The position numbers were made by a program, and so were the translations under genes. DNA of 64,000 bases. Source: Cotesia glomerata (lineage: Eukaryota; Arthropoda; Insecta; Hymenoptera; Braconidae). Each line of letters opens with the position of its first letter. Position 1 is the first letter of the stretch. The notes under the pieces were generated by a model. It was given only the letters and a program-made list of their open reading frames with translations, had not been told where the DNA came from and ran no database searches. The DNA lies in assembly GCF_020080835.1 (NCBI RefSeq), contig NC_058165.1, positions 18,407,915-18,471,914 of the forward strand, in the 5' to 3' direction. Positions 23,635 through 36,590 of this stretch are shown here, in pieces.

Positions 23635-25035
23635 TTAAATTGCCCTGTACTTTCTTAAATATTGACATTTTTGAAGATATAAGCTCATCCTCATGTTACA
23701 CTCATCAAGAGCTTTAATTTGAGTACCCACATGCATTTTTGATATATTTTTCATATATACATATATATAGTATATATTTTAAAGATATAAGCTCATCTTG
23801 GTGTTACACTCATCAAGAGCTTTCATTTGAGTACCTACTTGCATTTTTGATATATTTTTCATATATACATATATATAATATATATAAATATATGAAATAT
23901 ATGAAAAATTGATGTGAGTACTCAAATGAAAGGTCTCGATGAGTGTAACATCGGGATGAGCTTATATCTTTAAAAATGTCAATTATTTATCAAGATACAA
24001 GGTGATTTTTTAATAACAATAGAATTGTAATTAAATAAAATTTTGCTTCATTAAATAATGATTTCTGTTAAATTGCACTGTACTTTCTTAAATATTGACA
24101 TTTTTAAAGATATAAGATCATCCCGATTTTACACTTATTTAAAGCTTTCATTCGAGTACCTACATGCATTTTTGATATATTTTTCATATATACATATATA
24201 TGATATATATTTTTAAGATATAAGCTCATTCCGATATTACACTTATCAAGAGCTTTCATTTGAGTACCCACATGCATTTTGATATATTTTTTATATATAG
24301 ATATATATAATATTTATAAATATATAAAATATATGAAAAATTGATGTGGGTACTCAAATGAAAGGTCTCGATGAGTGTAACATCGGGATGAGCTTATATC
24401 TTTAAAAATGTCAATAGTTCTCAACATAGAAGGTCATTTTTTAATAACAATAGAATTGTAATTAATTAAAATTTTGCTTCATTAAATAATGACTTTTGTT
24501 AAATTGCATTGTACTTTCTTGAATATTGACGTTCTTAAAGATATAAGCTCATCCCGATGCTACACTCATCAAGAGCTTTCATTTAAATACCCACATGCAT
24601 TTTTGATATATTTTCCATATATACATATATATAATATATATAAATATATGAAAAATTGATGTGGGTACTCAAATGAAAGGTCTCGATGAGTGTAACATCG
24701 GGATGAGCTTATATCTTTAAAAATTTCAAGAGTTCACAAGATACAAAGTCATTTCTTAATTATGTTAAATTGCATTGTATTTTTTTAACTACTGACATTT
24801 ATGAAGATATAAGCTCATCCTGATGTTACACTCATCAAGAGCTTTCATTTAAGTACCCACTTGCATTTTTGATATATTTTTCATATATTCATATATATAA
24901 TATATATAAATATATAAAATATATGAAAAATTGATGTGGGTACTCAAATGAAAGGTCTCGATGAGTGTAACGTCGGGATTAGTTTATATCTTTAAAAATG
25001 TCAATAGTTCACAAGATACAAGGTCATTTCTTAAT
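23635..25035. repeat. Large hairpin-repeat block (GATATAAGCTCAT family)
   Basis: Four successive hairpin groups are each introduced by AAATTGCACTGTACTTTC or a close variant. Plus boxes start near 23679, 23787, 24110, 24219, 24541 and 24810; minus boxes near 23957, 24386, 24701 and 24977. Two units (23640 and 24060) share a duplicated arm and also an identical intervening AATAACAATAGAATTGTAAT spacer. This shows that whole hairpin units were duplicated in tandem. Confidence 0.85.
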
Positions 25036-25945
25036 TATGCAACAAAATTTTTAATATAGATTACAATAAACTTTTTTAATTTAACACTTTATTTCCTATC
25101 GACGTGACACCTCCCCTCAACTTTCAATAAAATAAATAATTTGTCTCCAATATTCTCATATCGAGCGTCCCAGCTGGTTCTCAACAGCAGCGCCTCGATT
25201 TAAGCTTAAGTAACTTTTAAATAATCGACAAGATTAATTTTGATACTTGACTAGCAACTTTAAAAGTTGAAAAAATTTCTAACAAAAAGATATCGCTCGA
25301 GGATACGCTTGTGACACACGTCGTTGTCATACTTTTTATCCTCATTATATTTTTTCTTTTTATTATTTTTATTATTATACTTTTCCCTTTTTTTCCTCGA
25401 GTTTCCTCTACAACCCGGTACTTTGTTTCACCACAGAGACGGTTTCTGCTTGGCCTCATACATTCGTCGGTTTAGTTTCAGAATTCACCCCAACCCTCGA
25501 GCTTTATACATGTTTGCACATTTGCGCTATATACTCTATACATATCGTGTTTGTGCGATGTACAATTCTATCTACAATATCTTTAGAAGCATCAGTTCTA
25601 ATTCGCGTTGCAAGACTTCGTTTCAAACATTCTAACGAGATGAATGCTTCGTCACTCACGATTCATGGAAATATTAAGTTACCTACAGACGTATATAACC
25701 TTTTACTCGTCGGGTTATCTTTTTACATTCAGTTGTATAATCAGATTCTCTTATTATTCATTAATTTAATAGCAGATATGCACATAAATTATTTGATGTT
25801 TTAACACACTTAATTTTATAATTTAGTAACTTAATTATTCAAGAAAAAAAATTATGTAAAAATTATATAAATAGTTATGTAAATTTTAATTTTTTAAAAT
25901 ACATTTTTTCCAAGTAAAATTTAGAAAATTTTCTTTTAATAAATT
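25036..25945. other. Apparently unique stretch; open frames unsupported
   Basis: Positions 25080-25700 have balanced composition. Two overlapping plus-strand frames (25324-25635 and 25514-25804) and one minus frame (25217-25459) cover it, but none has a recognisable domain. A conserved non-coding element or untranslated exon is possible. Confidence 0.3.
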
Positions 25946-25949
25946 TACA

Positions 25950-27230
25950 TTATTTTTCAATGTGAATAAAAAATTTTTTTTCATGCTGAATTTACATTAA
26001 CTTTCCATGTAAATTAACATTTTTCTAGATACTTAGTTTACATTTTAATGTAAATCTAACATTTTTTATGTAAACTAAATTTGCATTGTTTTTTATATAA
26101 ACTAAAAATTTCTTCTCATATTAAATTTACATAATTTTTCTATGTAAATTTAACATTTTTTACATACTAAATTTACATTATTTGTCCGTGCAAACTAAAA
26201 AATTTTCTTATGCTGAATTTACATTTTTTTTCATATAAATTTAAGTTTTTTTTTCATACTAAGTTTACATTATTTTTCCATGTAAATTAAAAATTTTTAT
26301 TTAAGCTGAATTTTATATTTTTCTACCTATTAAATTTACATTTTTTCCGTGTAAATTTATCATTTTTTGACATACTAAATTTACACTATTTGTCCGTGTA
26401 AACTAAAAAATTTTCTTATGCTTAATTTACATTTTTCTCATGTAAATTTAACATTTTTTTTCATAATAAATTTACATTATTTTTCCATATAAATTAAAAA
26501 TTTTGATTTATGTTGAATTTACATTATTTTTCAATGTAAATTCAAAATGTATATTTAAGCTCAATTTAAAATTTTTCTACATATTAAATTTACATTTTTT
26601 CCATGTAAATTTATTATTTTTCGACATACTAAATTTACACTATTTGTCTGTGTAAACTAAAAAATTTCCGTATACTGAATTTACATTTTTTTTTCATGTA
26701 AATTCAACTTTTTATTTCATACTAAATTTACATTATTTTTCATTTAATTTTAACATTTGTTTACACACTAAGTTTGCATTATTTTTCTATGTAAACTAAA
26801 AATTGTTGCTTGGGCTAAATTTACATTGTTTTTCCATGTAAATTGAAAATTTTTATTTCATAATAAATTTACATTATTTTTACATACTAAATTTACACTA
26901 TTTTTCCATGAATATTAAAAATTTTAATTTATGTTGAATTTACATTATTTTTTTATGTAAATTTTACATTTTTCTACACATTAAATTTACATTTTTTTCA
27001 TGTAAATTAAAAATTTTTTTACTTAGTAAATTTATATTATTTTTTCATGCAAGCTAAAAATTTTTCTACATAATAAATTTACATTTTTTTACCGTGTAAA
27101 TTAAAAATTTTCCTAAATGATAAATTTACATTATTTTTTCATATAAATTAAAAAATTTCTCATTAAACTAAATTAAGATTTTTTCCATGTAAAATTGACC
27201 GGAAAAAATGTAAATTAAAAAAATGTAAAT
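25950..27230. repeat. Degenerate AAATTTACAT minisatellite
   Basis: A unit of roughly 35-45 bp, TAAATTTACATTATTTTTCC then ATGTAAATT, is repeated about 30 times with many changes. AATTTACAT and its complement ATGTAAATT alternate, so most units are imperfect palindromes. The best-preserved copies lie between 26090 and 26750. No coding potential. Confidence 0.8.
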
Positions 27231-28120
27231 TTCTCAGGAATAAAATTAAATTGAACAGATTTTTTGCTTTAAAATCCTTAAAAAAATTTTTTTTTTCCAA
27301 CAATCTAATTTAAACTTTTAAACTGACAGTTTACTCGATGTAAAAAACTTTATGAGAAAAAAAAAAAAGTACATACTACAAGTTGAACTTGAGCCAAAAG
27401 TTATAATAAATATAAGAATATAATTGTAGCGCATTGATACAAATCGGCATTGAGCTCTGCATACCAGATTTATCAATATAAATTATAAAGCATGGGCAAG
27501 CGTCGGTATTTATAGTACAATTGTGCTGCTCGAACATATCAAACCACTTTATCTATAACCACGTTAACAAATTATCATGCCGTAAAATTCGCTTTGTTTC
27601 GCCTCTCGCCATTAGTACGCATCATTTTCCAATACATACCTCTGCTCTACACCGCGCGGTTCAACAGATGATTATTAATTTATTCAAACCGAGGTAGGCT
27701 GATATTAATTGCTGCGCTAATTTTCATCGGATAGGGTTTTGATTGCCCCGCGAAATTTGATATTTACTGTATCAGTTTCAGGGAATTATTCGGTTGAATA
27801 AAAAATAATAAACTCGCTTTTAGTAATTTGATTTTTAATTCTCTCGATTTTTTTTAATAGAAAAACATTGAAATTATTTTCAATCCTGTAAGCAACGATG
27901 AGATATATAAGCTGTTGTTATATTGCGGTGTATAGATAAGGTAGACAGATCGTAATTACGATATTCTTGTGATATCCTTTCAATATCAAGCAGACGATCG
28001 TATAAAACTGACAGTGAAATATTAGTTCAGCAGTAAGAGCTTTTCTAGTTGACATTTTGTTGTTGAAATATTTATTTTAATATACATGCTAATATTCACA
28101 ATCGATACTATAACTCACAA
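27231..28120. other. Mostly unique non-coding stretch
   Basis: Positions 27430-28000 have a mixed composition without repeat partners or supported frames. Confidence 0.3.

Positions 28121-28157
<37 letters not shown>
28121..28157. repeat. (ATT)n microsatellite
   Basis: About twelve uninterrupted TAT/ATT repeats, followed by a poly-A run. Confidence 0.95.
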
Positions 28158-28179
28158 TAAAAAAAAATATGAAAATTCA

Positions 28180-29275
28180 TTTATATTTTATTGTATGAAG
28201 AGTTAAACGCATGAATATTTATTAAAAAATCATTTTTTTAATGTTTTTTTCTAATTCGCGATTATTTACGGTTTTCCGTGAATTATAAATTTTAAATTAA
28301 TATCTAGGCGTGCATGTACTCATTTTATAATCTATAAGATCCTATAATTGAAGTTTGATATTATTTAAAAAAAAATTTTTTTTTTCTATTTCTGTCCTAA
28401 TTCGCGGTTTTCCGCGAATAAAAACTTTTTAAAAAATTTAGCCGTGTAAATAATCATATTAAAACGGATTTTATAATCTGTAAGATCCTATAATTCAAAA
28501 TTATTATTATTATTTACAAAAATTCATAAAAAAGAATTTTTTTCAATGTTTTTTTTCTAATTCGCGATTTTTCGCGGTTTTCCACGAATTAAAATTTTTA
28601 GATGAATATAGTCATTTGGGTACTTATTTTAAACGAGATTTTATCATTTCTAATATTCTATAACTCAAAATTATGATTATCATTCCAAAAAATTCACAAA
28701 AAAAATTTTTTTTTTCTATTTTTTCCCTAATTTGCATTTTTTCTCGGTTTTCTGCAAATGAAAATTTTTAAATAAATTTTGCCGTGTGAATAATTATCCA
28801 AAAAAGAATTTTATAATCTACAAGATCCTTTACTTTAAATTTATTATTATTATTTAAAAAAATTCTTAAAAAAAAATTTTTTTCGACGTTTTTTTAATAA
28901 TTCGCAAGTTTCCGCGGTTTTCTGTAAATAAAAATTTTTAAATGGATACAACCGTGTAAATAATCATTTAAAAAAGAATTTTATAATCTTTAAGATCCTT
29001 TACTTTAAATTTATTATTATTATTTTAAAAAATTGATAAAAAAATTTTTTTTAATTTCGTTCTCTAATTCGCGATTTTTCGCGAATTGAAACTATTCATG
29101 AAATATAGACGTGTGTATTTATTTCAAAAGGAATTTTATGGTCTCTGAGATCCTATTATTCAAATTTATTATAATTATTTTTAAAAATTCATAAAAAAAA
29201 TTTTTTTTCAATATTTTTTTCTAATTCGCGGTTTTTTTGCGGTTTTCCTTTAATTAAAATTTTTAAATGAATATA
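28180..29275 (+). repeat. Tandem array, about 7 units of ~168 bp
   Basis: CTAATTCGCGGTTTTCCGCG-type text recurs near 28253, 28389, 28558, 28728, 28895, 29065 and 29220. Between copies come TTTATAATCTGTAAGATCC and an ATTATTATTATT run. TTCGCGGTTTTCCGCGAA is itself a short hairpin. The units are substantially diverged. Confidence 0.85.
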
Positions 29276-29309
29276 GGCATTTAAATACTAAATTTAAAAA
29301 GATTTCCCG

Positions 29310-29926
29310 TGACTGATGCCATAAGGGCGTATCCCGAAAAAAATACCCTTGAAAAGGCATAAGGGCGTATAAAAAATTTTTTTCCAGGAATCGACGTAGT
29401 TATGCCTGAAACGCGTAGAAATGACAAAAAAAATTTTTTTTCAAATCTGAAATTTTTTGATACGCCCTTATGGCACCCGGGGTACCTACCGGGAGCCATA
29501 AGGGCGTACAAAAAAATTTTTTTTTCGGGAAACATCGTATTTTTACTTGAAACGCGTAGAAATGACATAAAAAAATTTTTTTCAAATTTGAAATTTTTTT
29601 TGGTACGCCCTTATGGCCCCCAGTGGGTAATTCCGGTGCCATAAGGACGTACCAAAAATTTTCAAATTTGAAAAAAATTTTTTTTCGTCATTTCTACGCG
29701 TTTCAAGTATAAATACGTTGTATCTCGAAAAAAAAATTTTTGGTACGCCCTTATGGCTTCCGGTAGGTACCCTGGGTGCCATAAGGGCGTACCAAAATTT
29801 TTTTTTGCATTTCTGCCCGTTTTAGGCATAACTACGTCGATTCCCGAAAAAAACTTTTTGGTACGCCCTTATGGCACCCGGGTGCCATAAGGGCGTATAA
29901 TAGGCTGATACGCCCTTATGGCATTT
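29310..29926. repeat. Array of alternating inverted GCCATAAGGGCGTA motifs
   Basis: GCCATAAGGGCGTA or its complement TACGCCCTTATGGC occurs about ten times (near 29321, 29360, 29459, 29494, 29603, 29637, 29741, 29777, 29861, 29883, 29911). Four tail-to-tail pairs form hairpins with short GC-rich loops such as ACCCGGGGTACCTACCGGGA. Spacers carry AAACGCGTAGAAATGAC and its complement, also in both directions. Frames read through on both strands give repeated Tyr-Ala-Leu-Met-type peptides, an artefact of the repeat. Confidence 0.9.
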
Positions 29927-29929
29927 ATA

Positions 29930-30754
29930 ACGCGATTTCATAACCTATGAGTCACAGTAATACAAATTTATTTTTATAAAATATTTGTTTTATTATTAAT
30001 AATAATAACACTTTTACGTAGGAAGCTCTTTCCATTATTACCGTTATTTGATACTTAGACAGCATTGCCGAGGGCTCCGAGACATAAAGTGAAAAAAAAT
30101 GCAAATAACATACTGTTATGTAGTCTTGAAAAGTGCCCTAGGAAGTTTGCTGAATATTTTCATTATTATTCAAACTAGTATAGTATCTCGACACATATCT
30201 TCAAAATGAGTGCACAAGATCGAAAGCACAGGAAGTACATGTATGCATTGTTATTCTCTGTACAACATTTTAAGTATTGTTAGAGTTCTAACTTTTGCAA
30301 AATGTTTCCTAAAATTCTTTCAAAAACTTCTTTAATAATAATAATCATATTAACGCATAGATTAATTATATCGAGTTTTTTTTTTTTTTGGGACCTTTAA
30401 ACAAAATTTGTCAACATCGCTCACGTCTAAATAATCTTAGGAACCCATAAATTATTTGAAATCTCTCAAAATGTCACTTCTGGAAACGTACCTGTCTCAA
30501 GACGGAAGTCGAGATTATAAGTTCCGTACCCTGGAGATCCGAAAGTTTTACTCGACGTACCAATTTAGAATTGTATCTGCGGAAACTGGAGTAAGTCCAG
30601 TCTAAGACTCGAGATTCATTTCCCGGATAAAAGGTTAAATGCATTGATTATTAACTCAGGGAAATTTTGCTTGTAATATAACTAAATTAAATAATTACTC
30701 GATTATTTTTAATTTAATTACAATTTTAAAATTTTGGTTTATTAAATTATGACT
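29930..30754. other. Apparently unique stretch
   Basis: Mixed composition, with a short run of balanced sequence at 30460-30620 (GAAACGTACCTGTCTCAAG, GGAAACTGGAGTAAGTCCAG). A donor-like GGA|GTAAGT lies at about 30590. There is no long open frame, and an untranslated exon cannot be excluded. Confidence 0.3.
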
Positions 30755-31965
30755 TGTTAAATTGTATTGTATTTTCTTAAATATTGACGTTTTTAAAGAT
30801 ATAAGCTCATCCAGATGTTAGACTAATCAAGAGCTTTCATTTGAGTACCTACATGCATTTTTGATATATTTTTCATATATACATATATATAATATATATT
30901 TCAAAGATATAAGCTCATTTAGATGTTACACTCATCGAGACCTTTCATTTAAGTACCCACATGCATTTTTGATATATTTTTCATATATCCATATATATAA
31001 TATATATAAATATATAAAATATATAAAAAATTGATGTGGGTACTCAAATGAAAGGTCTTGATGAGTGTAATGTCGAGGTGAGCTTATATCTTTAAAAATA
31101 TCAATATTTCACAAAATATAACGTCATTTTTTAATAAAAATAGAATAATAATTAGTTAAAGTTTTGTTATATTAAATAATTACTTTCGGTAAATTGCATT
31201 GTACTTTTTTAAATATTGACTTTTTTAAAAATATAAGCTCATCCAGATGTTAGACTCATCAAGAGCTTTCATTTGAGTACCTACATGCTTTTTTGATATA
31301 TTTTTCATATATACATATATATAATATATATTTTAAAGATATAAGCTCATTTAGATGTTATACTCATTGAGACCTTTCATTTAAGTACCCACAAGCATTT
31401 TTGATATATTTTTCATATATATATATATATATATGAAAAATATATAAAAATGCATGTGGGTACTCAAATGAAAGCTCTTGATGAGTGTAACATCTGGATG
31501 AGCTTATATCTTTAAAAATATCAATAGTTCCCAAGAAACAAGATCATTTCTTAAGTAATGAAAATTAATTTAGCATATATTTAATAATTTTTAAAAATTT
31601 TATAACAAATGAATGATGCCAAAAAAAAATTTCTAAAATTAAAAAATGATTTTTTTATTTTATTTCAATTACATATTAAATTTTGACATATTTTTCATAT
31701 GTACATGTATATACTATATATATTTCAAAGATATAAGCTCATCCCGCTGTTACACTCATCAAGAGCTTTCATTTGAGTATCCACTTGCATTTTTGATATA
31801 TTTTTCATATATACATATATATAATATACATAAATATATAAAATATATGAAAAATTGATGTGGGTACTCAAATGAAAGCTCTTGATGAGTGTAACATCGG
31901 GATGAGCTTATATCTTAAAAAATGTCAATAGTTTACAAGATACAAGGTCATTTCTTAATTATGTA
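30755..31965. repeat. Hairpin-repeat block (GATATAAGCTCAT family)
   Basis: Three hairpin groups. Plus boxes start near 30798, 30906, 31231, 31337 and 31733; minus boxes near 31078, 31497 and 31906. The first two groups each have two plus boxes against one minus box and share the ATATTTCAAAGATATAAGCT or ATATTTTAAAGATATAAGCT joint. They are tandem duplicates of the same compound unit. Confidence 0.85.
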
Positions 31966-32980
31966 TCTAGATACTAATTAAAAATGAATTTTTTTTTTGC
32001 AAAACTCTTATTTAAATAAGACACAAAATTTTAAATAATAAATTTGACTGCTTTACATTCCAAAAGCTCATGGTCTGAATTTAATTATAATTATTATCAA
32101 TACAGTTAATAAGATTATTGATGAAATGATAGTTATTTCATCGTACCAACTGTGGTTCTCATTACATCAGAAAGAAGGGAATCAGTAGTAAATATTTCAC
32201 CCGAGTACTGCTGTTACCATCAGGAACGAACAACGCGTCACTTGTTTAGTTCCAGCTTGTTATAAAATCGCGCGTGTTGTACAAACGTCTGGTGGAGTTG
32301 AACAATGAGTTCGTCGAGAGCAAGAGCTTCCTAGAGTTGTATTTTGCTTAACAACAACAACAACGATAATAGCAACGACCGACACCCGAGAACTTGGTCA
32401 CGATAGCGTGTTTGCTATAATTGGGAAAATGTTAAGCTATAACAAATTATAACCCTTGTATATTTTTATTAAAGATGGATATTATGTTATACTATAACCA
32501 CAATATTACCTCCAGGATTCAGAAGTCATTAAACTTTTATTAAAAACAAATCACTGGAACAGTTTTCGCTGAAATAAGTTATTATTTATAGCGAATTATT
32601 ATTTATGGAGCTTTCATTGACTAAAGAAGATAATTTTTATTACTTTCAAGAGTATCAATAAATAATGAGAGTTAAAATCACTTAATAATAACTCTGATCC
32701 GAAAAGGCTCATAAATATAACAGGGGATAAACTTTTGACGTTTATATCCCACATATTTCTTGCAAAATCGATCAGACCCTTTTTAATACATCACTAGGGT
32801 GATTCTCTGAGATATGACTGTTTAATTTAATATGAAAATTTTAATGTCTATCAAATTTTGTAAAAATTCAGCGAGACCCTTTTCAAGTTAACTAAATTTA
32901 CAAGTGACAGATCTTTTAGCAAGATTAAATTTAAATCTACCCGAAAAAAAAAATTTTTTTTTCTATTATTAATATTTTTA
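31966..32980. other. Mostly unique stretch with a balanced island
   Basis: Positions 32050-32420 are the least AT-rich part of this area: AGCTTGTTATAAAATCGCGC, GTCTGGTGGAGTTGAACAAT and repeated AACAACAACAACGA. TATAAAA at about 32259 and the following sequence could be a promoter-like context on the plus strand, but no coding exon follows. Treat this as a suggestion only. Confidence 0.3.
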
Positions 32981-32984
32981 AAAT

Positions 32985-33800
32985 TAACTCTTCGTTAGCG
33001 AGAATATTTAGCGACCATGCGCCACCTGTCGGATTTTTAAGACATTAATGTCATAAAAAAATTTTAGACCTGTAATTTTTTTCAATTATTTATATTTTAA
33101 AACTTAAACTCTCTGCTAAGGAGAAAATTTAGCGACTATCTGCCACCTGTTGGATATTCGAGACACTATTTTTTAAATTACCCTATCAAAACAATTTTTT
33201 AAATGTAATTTAAAAATTATTTGGATTTTAAATCTTAAGTCTTCGCTAATGAGAAAATTTTGTGACCATGCGCCATCTATCGGATTTTCAAGACACTACT
33301 GTTATTTAAAAAATTTTTAAACTTCCATTTCAACAAAATTAATTATATTTTAAAACTTAACTCTCTGCTATCGAGAAAATTTAGTGACTATGCGCCACCT
33401 ATCGGATTTTCAAGAAATTATTTTATAAATTACCTTATCGAAACAATTTTTTAAATTTAGTTTAAGAATTATTTATATTTTAAATTTTAAATTTCTCCTA
33501 TCGAGAAAATTTAGCGACTATGCGCCACCTATCGGATTTTTTAGACATTAACATTATAAAAAAATTTTTAATCTTCCAGTTTATTAAAATTATTTATATT
33601 TTAAAACTTAACTCTCTACTAAGGAAAAAATTTAGATACCATGCGCCACCTGTCGGATTTTTGAGACACTACTTTAAAAATTATTTTTTTAGAACTATTT
33701 TTTAAATTTAATTTAAAAAAAAAATTACTTATCTTTTAAATTTTAACTTTCTATTAACGAGAATATTTAGCGACCATGCGCCACCTGTCGGATGTTCGAG
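32985..33800 (+). repeat. Tandem array, 7 units of 121-135 bp (GCGCCACCTGTCGG)
   Basis: GCCACCTGTCGG-type cores start near 33021, 33142, 33272, 33394, 33524, 33645 and 33780. Each is preceded by TTAACTCTCTGCTAACGAG and ATTTAGCGACCATG. Spacing alternates 121, 130, 122, 130, 121, 135, which indicates a dimeric higher-order unit of about 252 bp. The core is better conserved than the AT-rich spacer. Solo copies are scattered through the window. Confidence 0.9.
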
Positions 33801-34904
33801 ACACTACTTTCTAAATAATTTTATCAGAACAATTTAAAAATAAAATAATTCCCAGTCTTATCGTCTAACATTGATTTTTTTTAGCAAAAAGATAAGAAAA
33901 AGTCTTATAGTATTAGTACGTGTGGATAAGAAGAGTTTGAATCGGTAGATTACAGTTAGCTGCAATAGATTCTGAAGATCTAGGAGACATTACAGGATAA
34001 TACTACTGGGAGCTTTTTCCTCATTTTATGCTATCGTCCCCGCGGGGGTGGTTTTTTAATCATGACAGTCGTAATTCTTTTTTATATTCTTACACCTACA
34101 ATTCGAAAATATCCTTCTGTGATAGTGATAATAATAATCTCAGTATCTTTTTAAATAAAATTATTCTGTTAATTTTATATTAAATCCTTCCGAGTTAATT
34201 AATTATGCAAATTAGTAGATTAAAAGTAGATACACGTCCAGGAAAATAATTAAAAACTTATTTTATATTAATAAATTTAATTTATTTGTTGTAAAAAAAT
34301 AACCAATTGCTCTTGTCAGAATTCTGAAACCTTTCAATGAAATTCAAAACCTAGAACCTTTTTAGTCTACACAATTATTGTCCAGCAATTTAAAAAAAAT
34401 TTCCCGTTCAATTACAAATAAATCCCTTCAATATTCCACAAAATGTTTTTCCTTACGGAAAAATTTAACATCAATATTGCAATGTGACGTTCCGCGTTGT
34501 AAGAAAACCTCCAATATCCTCGATATGATCATTGTTATTATTAAATTTTTTTTAAACAAATTTCCGGGGATTTATTAGCGAAAAAAAGCGCTCAAAGAAG
34601 CTTAAACGGAAACTATCAATCACTTGAACGGTACTTGAGGTTTAAATATCCATCTACTTTGGGATAATAAAATAACATCTGATTTTTTTTTCTGTAATAA
34701 GAAAGCAATAAAGAAAAAAATTCTCAGAACTTTATTCGTAAAGAGAGTTTTTGAGGATATTCGGTTGAAATGTTCAAGGATCTTCTATAGATTTTCACTT
34801 AATATTTCTCAGAATAAAAAAATTCAATGAAAAAATGTCATAATTTTTTTATTAATATAAAAAATCAGGCAGCATTTAATTTAATTAAAAAAAATCTAAT
34901 AATT
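33801..34904. other. Apparently unique non-coding stretch
   Basis: No repeat partner. The 66-codon plus-strand frame at 34378-34578 has no recognisable domain. A GTCCCCGCGGGGGTGG palindromic GC-rich spot lies at about 34036. Confidence 0.3.
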
Positions 34905-35635
34905 TAAAGAAGTTCGAGCGTAACTAATGAGTCAAAATAGTGTTAAAATTTTTTTTTAATTTTAGTTCTCCCAATATTTGTCAAAATTTTTTATTTTAAT
35001 TTAAAATAATTTAAACAATTTAATAATTGATGATTTTTACTTATTTAATAAAGTAAAGTAATAAAATGACTTTGGTATTTATTACCTTCCGGAATAAATA
35101 AACAGATTTGGCAATAGCGCGCTTGATTGTACCCATAACCTGAGACGTGGATGAGTGTGTGAGTTAAACATTTCTCTCTCTGTAACTATATTTCTATCCT
35201 TTTGTTTTTTCTCAGCTGTTGACGTGACGTTGTCAAATCTTTATTCGAATAAATAGCTGAGGATAAACGAGTTACAAATATAAAATTTAACTTTAAATAT
35301 TTCAAAAATTATATCGGTAATGTATTATTGTTAAATTGTTTTTATATTTTGCAATAATCCAAGTTTTGCGAGTATAGTTTTTTATCCGTTAAAGTTGAGA
35401 GGTTAATATTGAAAAAAATAATTAAAGTCTCGACAAAACGTTTGTCCGCCATTAGAGCCCGTGTATAAGGAGATAAAATATGTGATTTTTAAAATTTAAT
35501 ATCTAAGTAACTAAACGGTGAATCTTTTTTAAATTCTGGGATTAGATAAATCACGTATTTATTTATACGTATACTTAATTTCAAAGCTCAAAGTTGGAAA
35601 TTATTTTTTACATTAGATTCGCTCGAACTTGCTCA
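34905..35635 (+). mobile_element. AAGTTCGAGCG-terminus element H, copy 1
   Basis: This ~731-bp segment is directly repeated at 61868-62598 with high identity. The left end is TAAAGAAGTTCGAGCG and the right end CGCTCGAACTTGCTCA, imperfect inverted termini that are better preserved in copy 2. The interior includes GGCAATAGCGCGCTTGATTG, ACCTGAGACGTGGATGAG and ACGTTTGTCCGCC. Similar interior sequence and shared ends show mobility, but no transposase is encoded. Confidence 0.8.
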
Positions 35636-36149
35636 AGTAACAATTTTTTTCATGATTTAATTTATAGAAAAATAAATTTGATGATTAATATTTATTAGAC
35701 TAATAAAGTTTACTAGATTTCCGGTCTATGCAAATTTGCAAACTTTTCAATGCAGCTACATTTTTAAAAAAAAATTTTAAGTACTAAATTATTGAATTAA
35801 AAAGCTTGTAAATTTATGTAAATAATTAAAAAGCAAGTATCCAGACAGCGTAACAATTAAATTTTAAAAAATCTAGTAATTTAATTTTATATTCAGTAAT
35901 TATCTATTTTTAATTTTACTTTAAATAAAAAGCATGCACATAAATATGTGCAGCTATAATGAAAAAAATTAAGTACAAATGGCAGAAAGTTGTGAAAATT
36001 AGTCATTAGAACTTGACCTCGCCGTGTTTAATAAGTACATTTGTGATCAATTTATGTAAAATTAAATACTTTATAATAAATAAGTATTTGTCAAAACAAT
36101 TTAATATCGAAGATTAATTATCAATTATTTTAGTGAGAAAAAGCATGTT
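35636..36149. other. AT-rich stretch, partly repeated at 19.66 kb
   Basis: AACAATTTTTTTCATGATTT and GATGATTAATATTTATTAGAC resemble 19655-19720 in the same direction, which hints at a further dispersed repeat. No gene was recognised. Confidence 0.35.
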
Positions 36150-36590
36150 AATTGAAATAATACTCTGGTCGACAATTGGGGTTGTAAATTATCCAATGTA
36201 CCTAATATTAGTACAGCTTCGGCCATTGATTTAAATATCAGTACTGAAGATAATATTGTATCAGAATACAGAAAAACTAACAACAATACTTTAATTATTA
36301 ACATGTCAGTGAATAGACTAGCTTATGTCGAAATTATTATAGATTAAAAATAAAAATTATTTATAAGTCTAGTAAGCATAATACTGGTCAGTATTTGGAA
36401 CATAGCGGTCAATATTTAGTAAGTAATGTTCAATATTCGGAGCAACCGGCTGTTAATTATTACAATTAAATGTTTATTATTATGTACTTTATAAACAAAA
36501 ATACTATAGTTTGTAAGTCAAAACTATAAAAAAAGCATATTACTAATTTCAGCTCAAAAACTCTTCCAATAAATTTACAAGTAATCAATT
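36150..36590 (-). repeat. Array-flanking element tail, inverted copy of 16870-17252
   Basis: GTACAGCTTCGGCCATTG, TGGAACATAGCGGTCAATAT and TATTCGGAGCAACCGGC are reverse complements of the tail at 16870-17252. It leads directly into the 280-bp array in the same relative order as the other copy. Confidence 0.75.

Noticed and set aside
29281..29782. Overlapping frames on both strands with repeated peptide units
   Set aside because: They are produced by the alternating inverted 15-mer array; repeats on both strands are expected from a palindrome.
29310..29926. CRISPR-like array
   Set aside because: The repeats alternate in orientation, the spacers are themselves repetitive, and the DNA is from an intron-containing animal genome.
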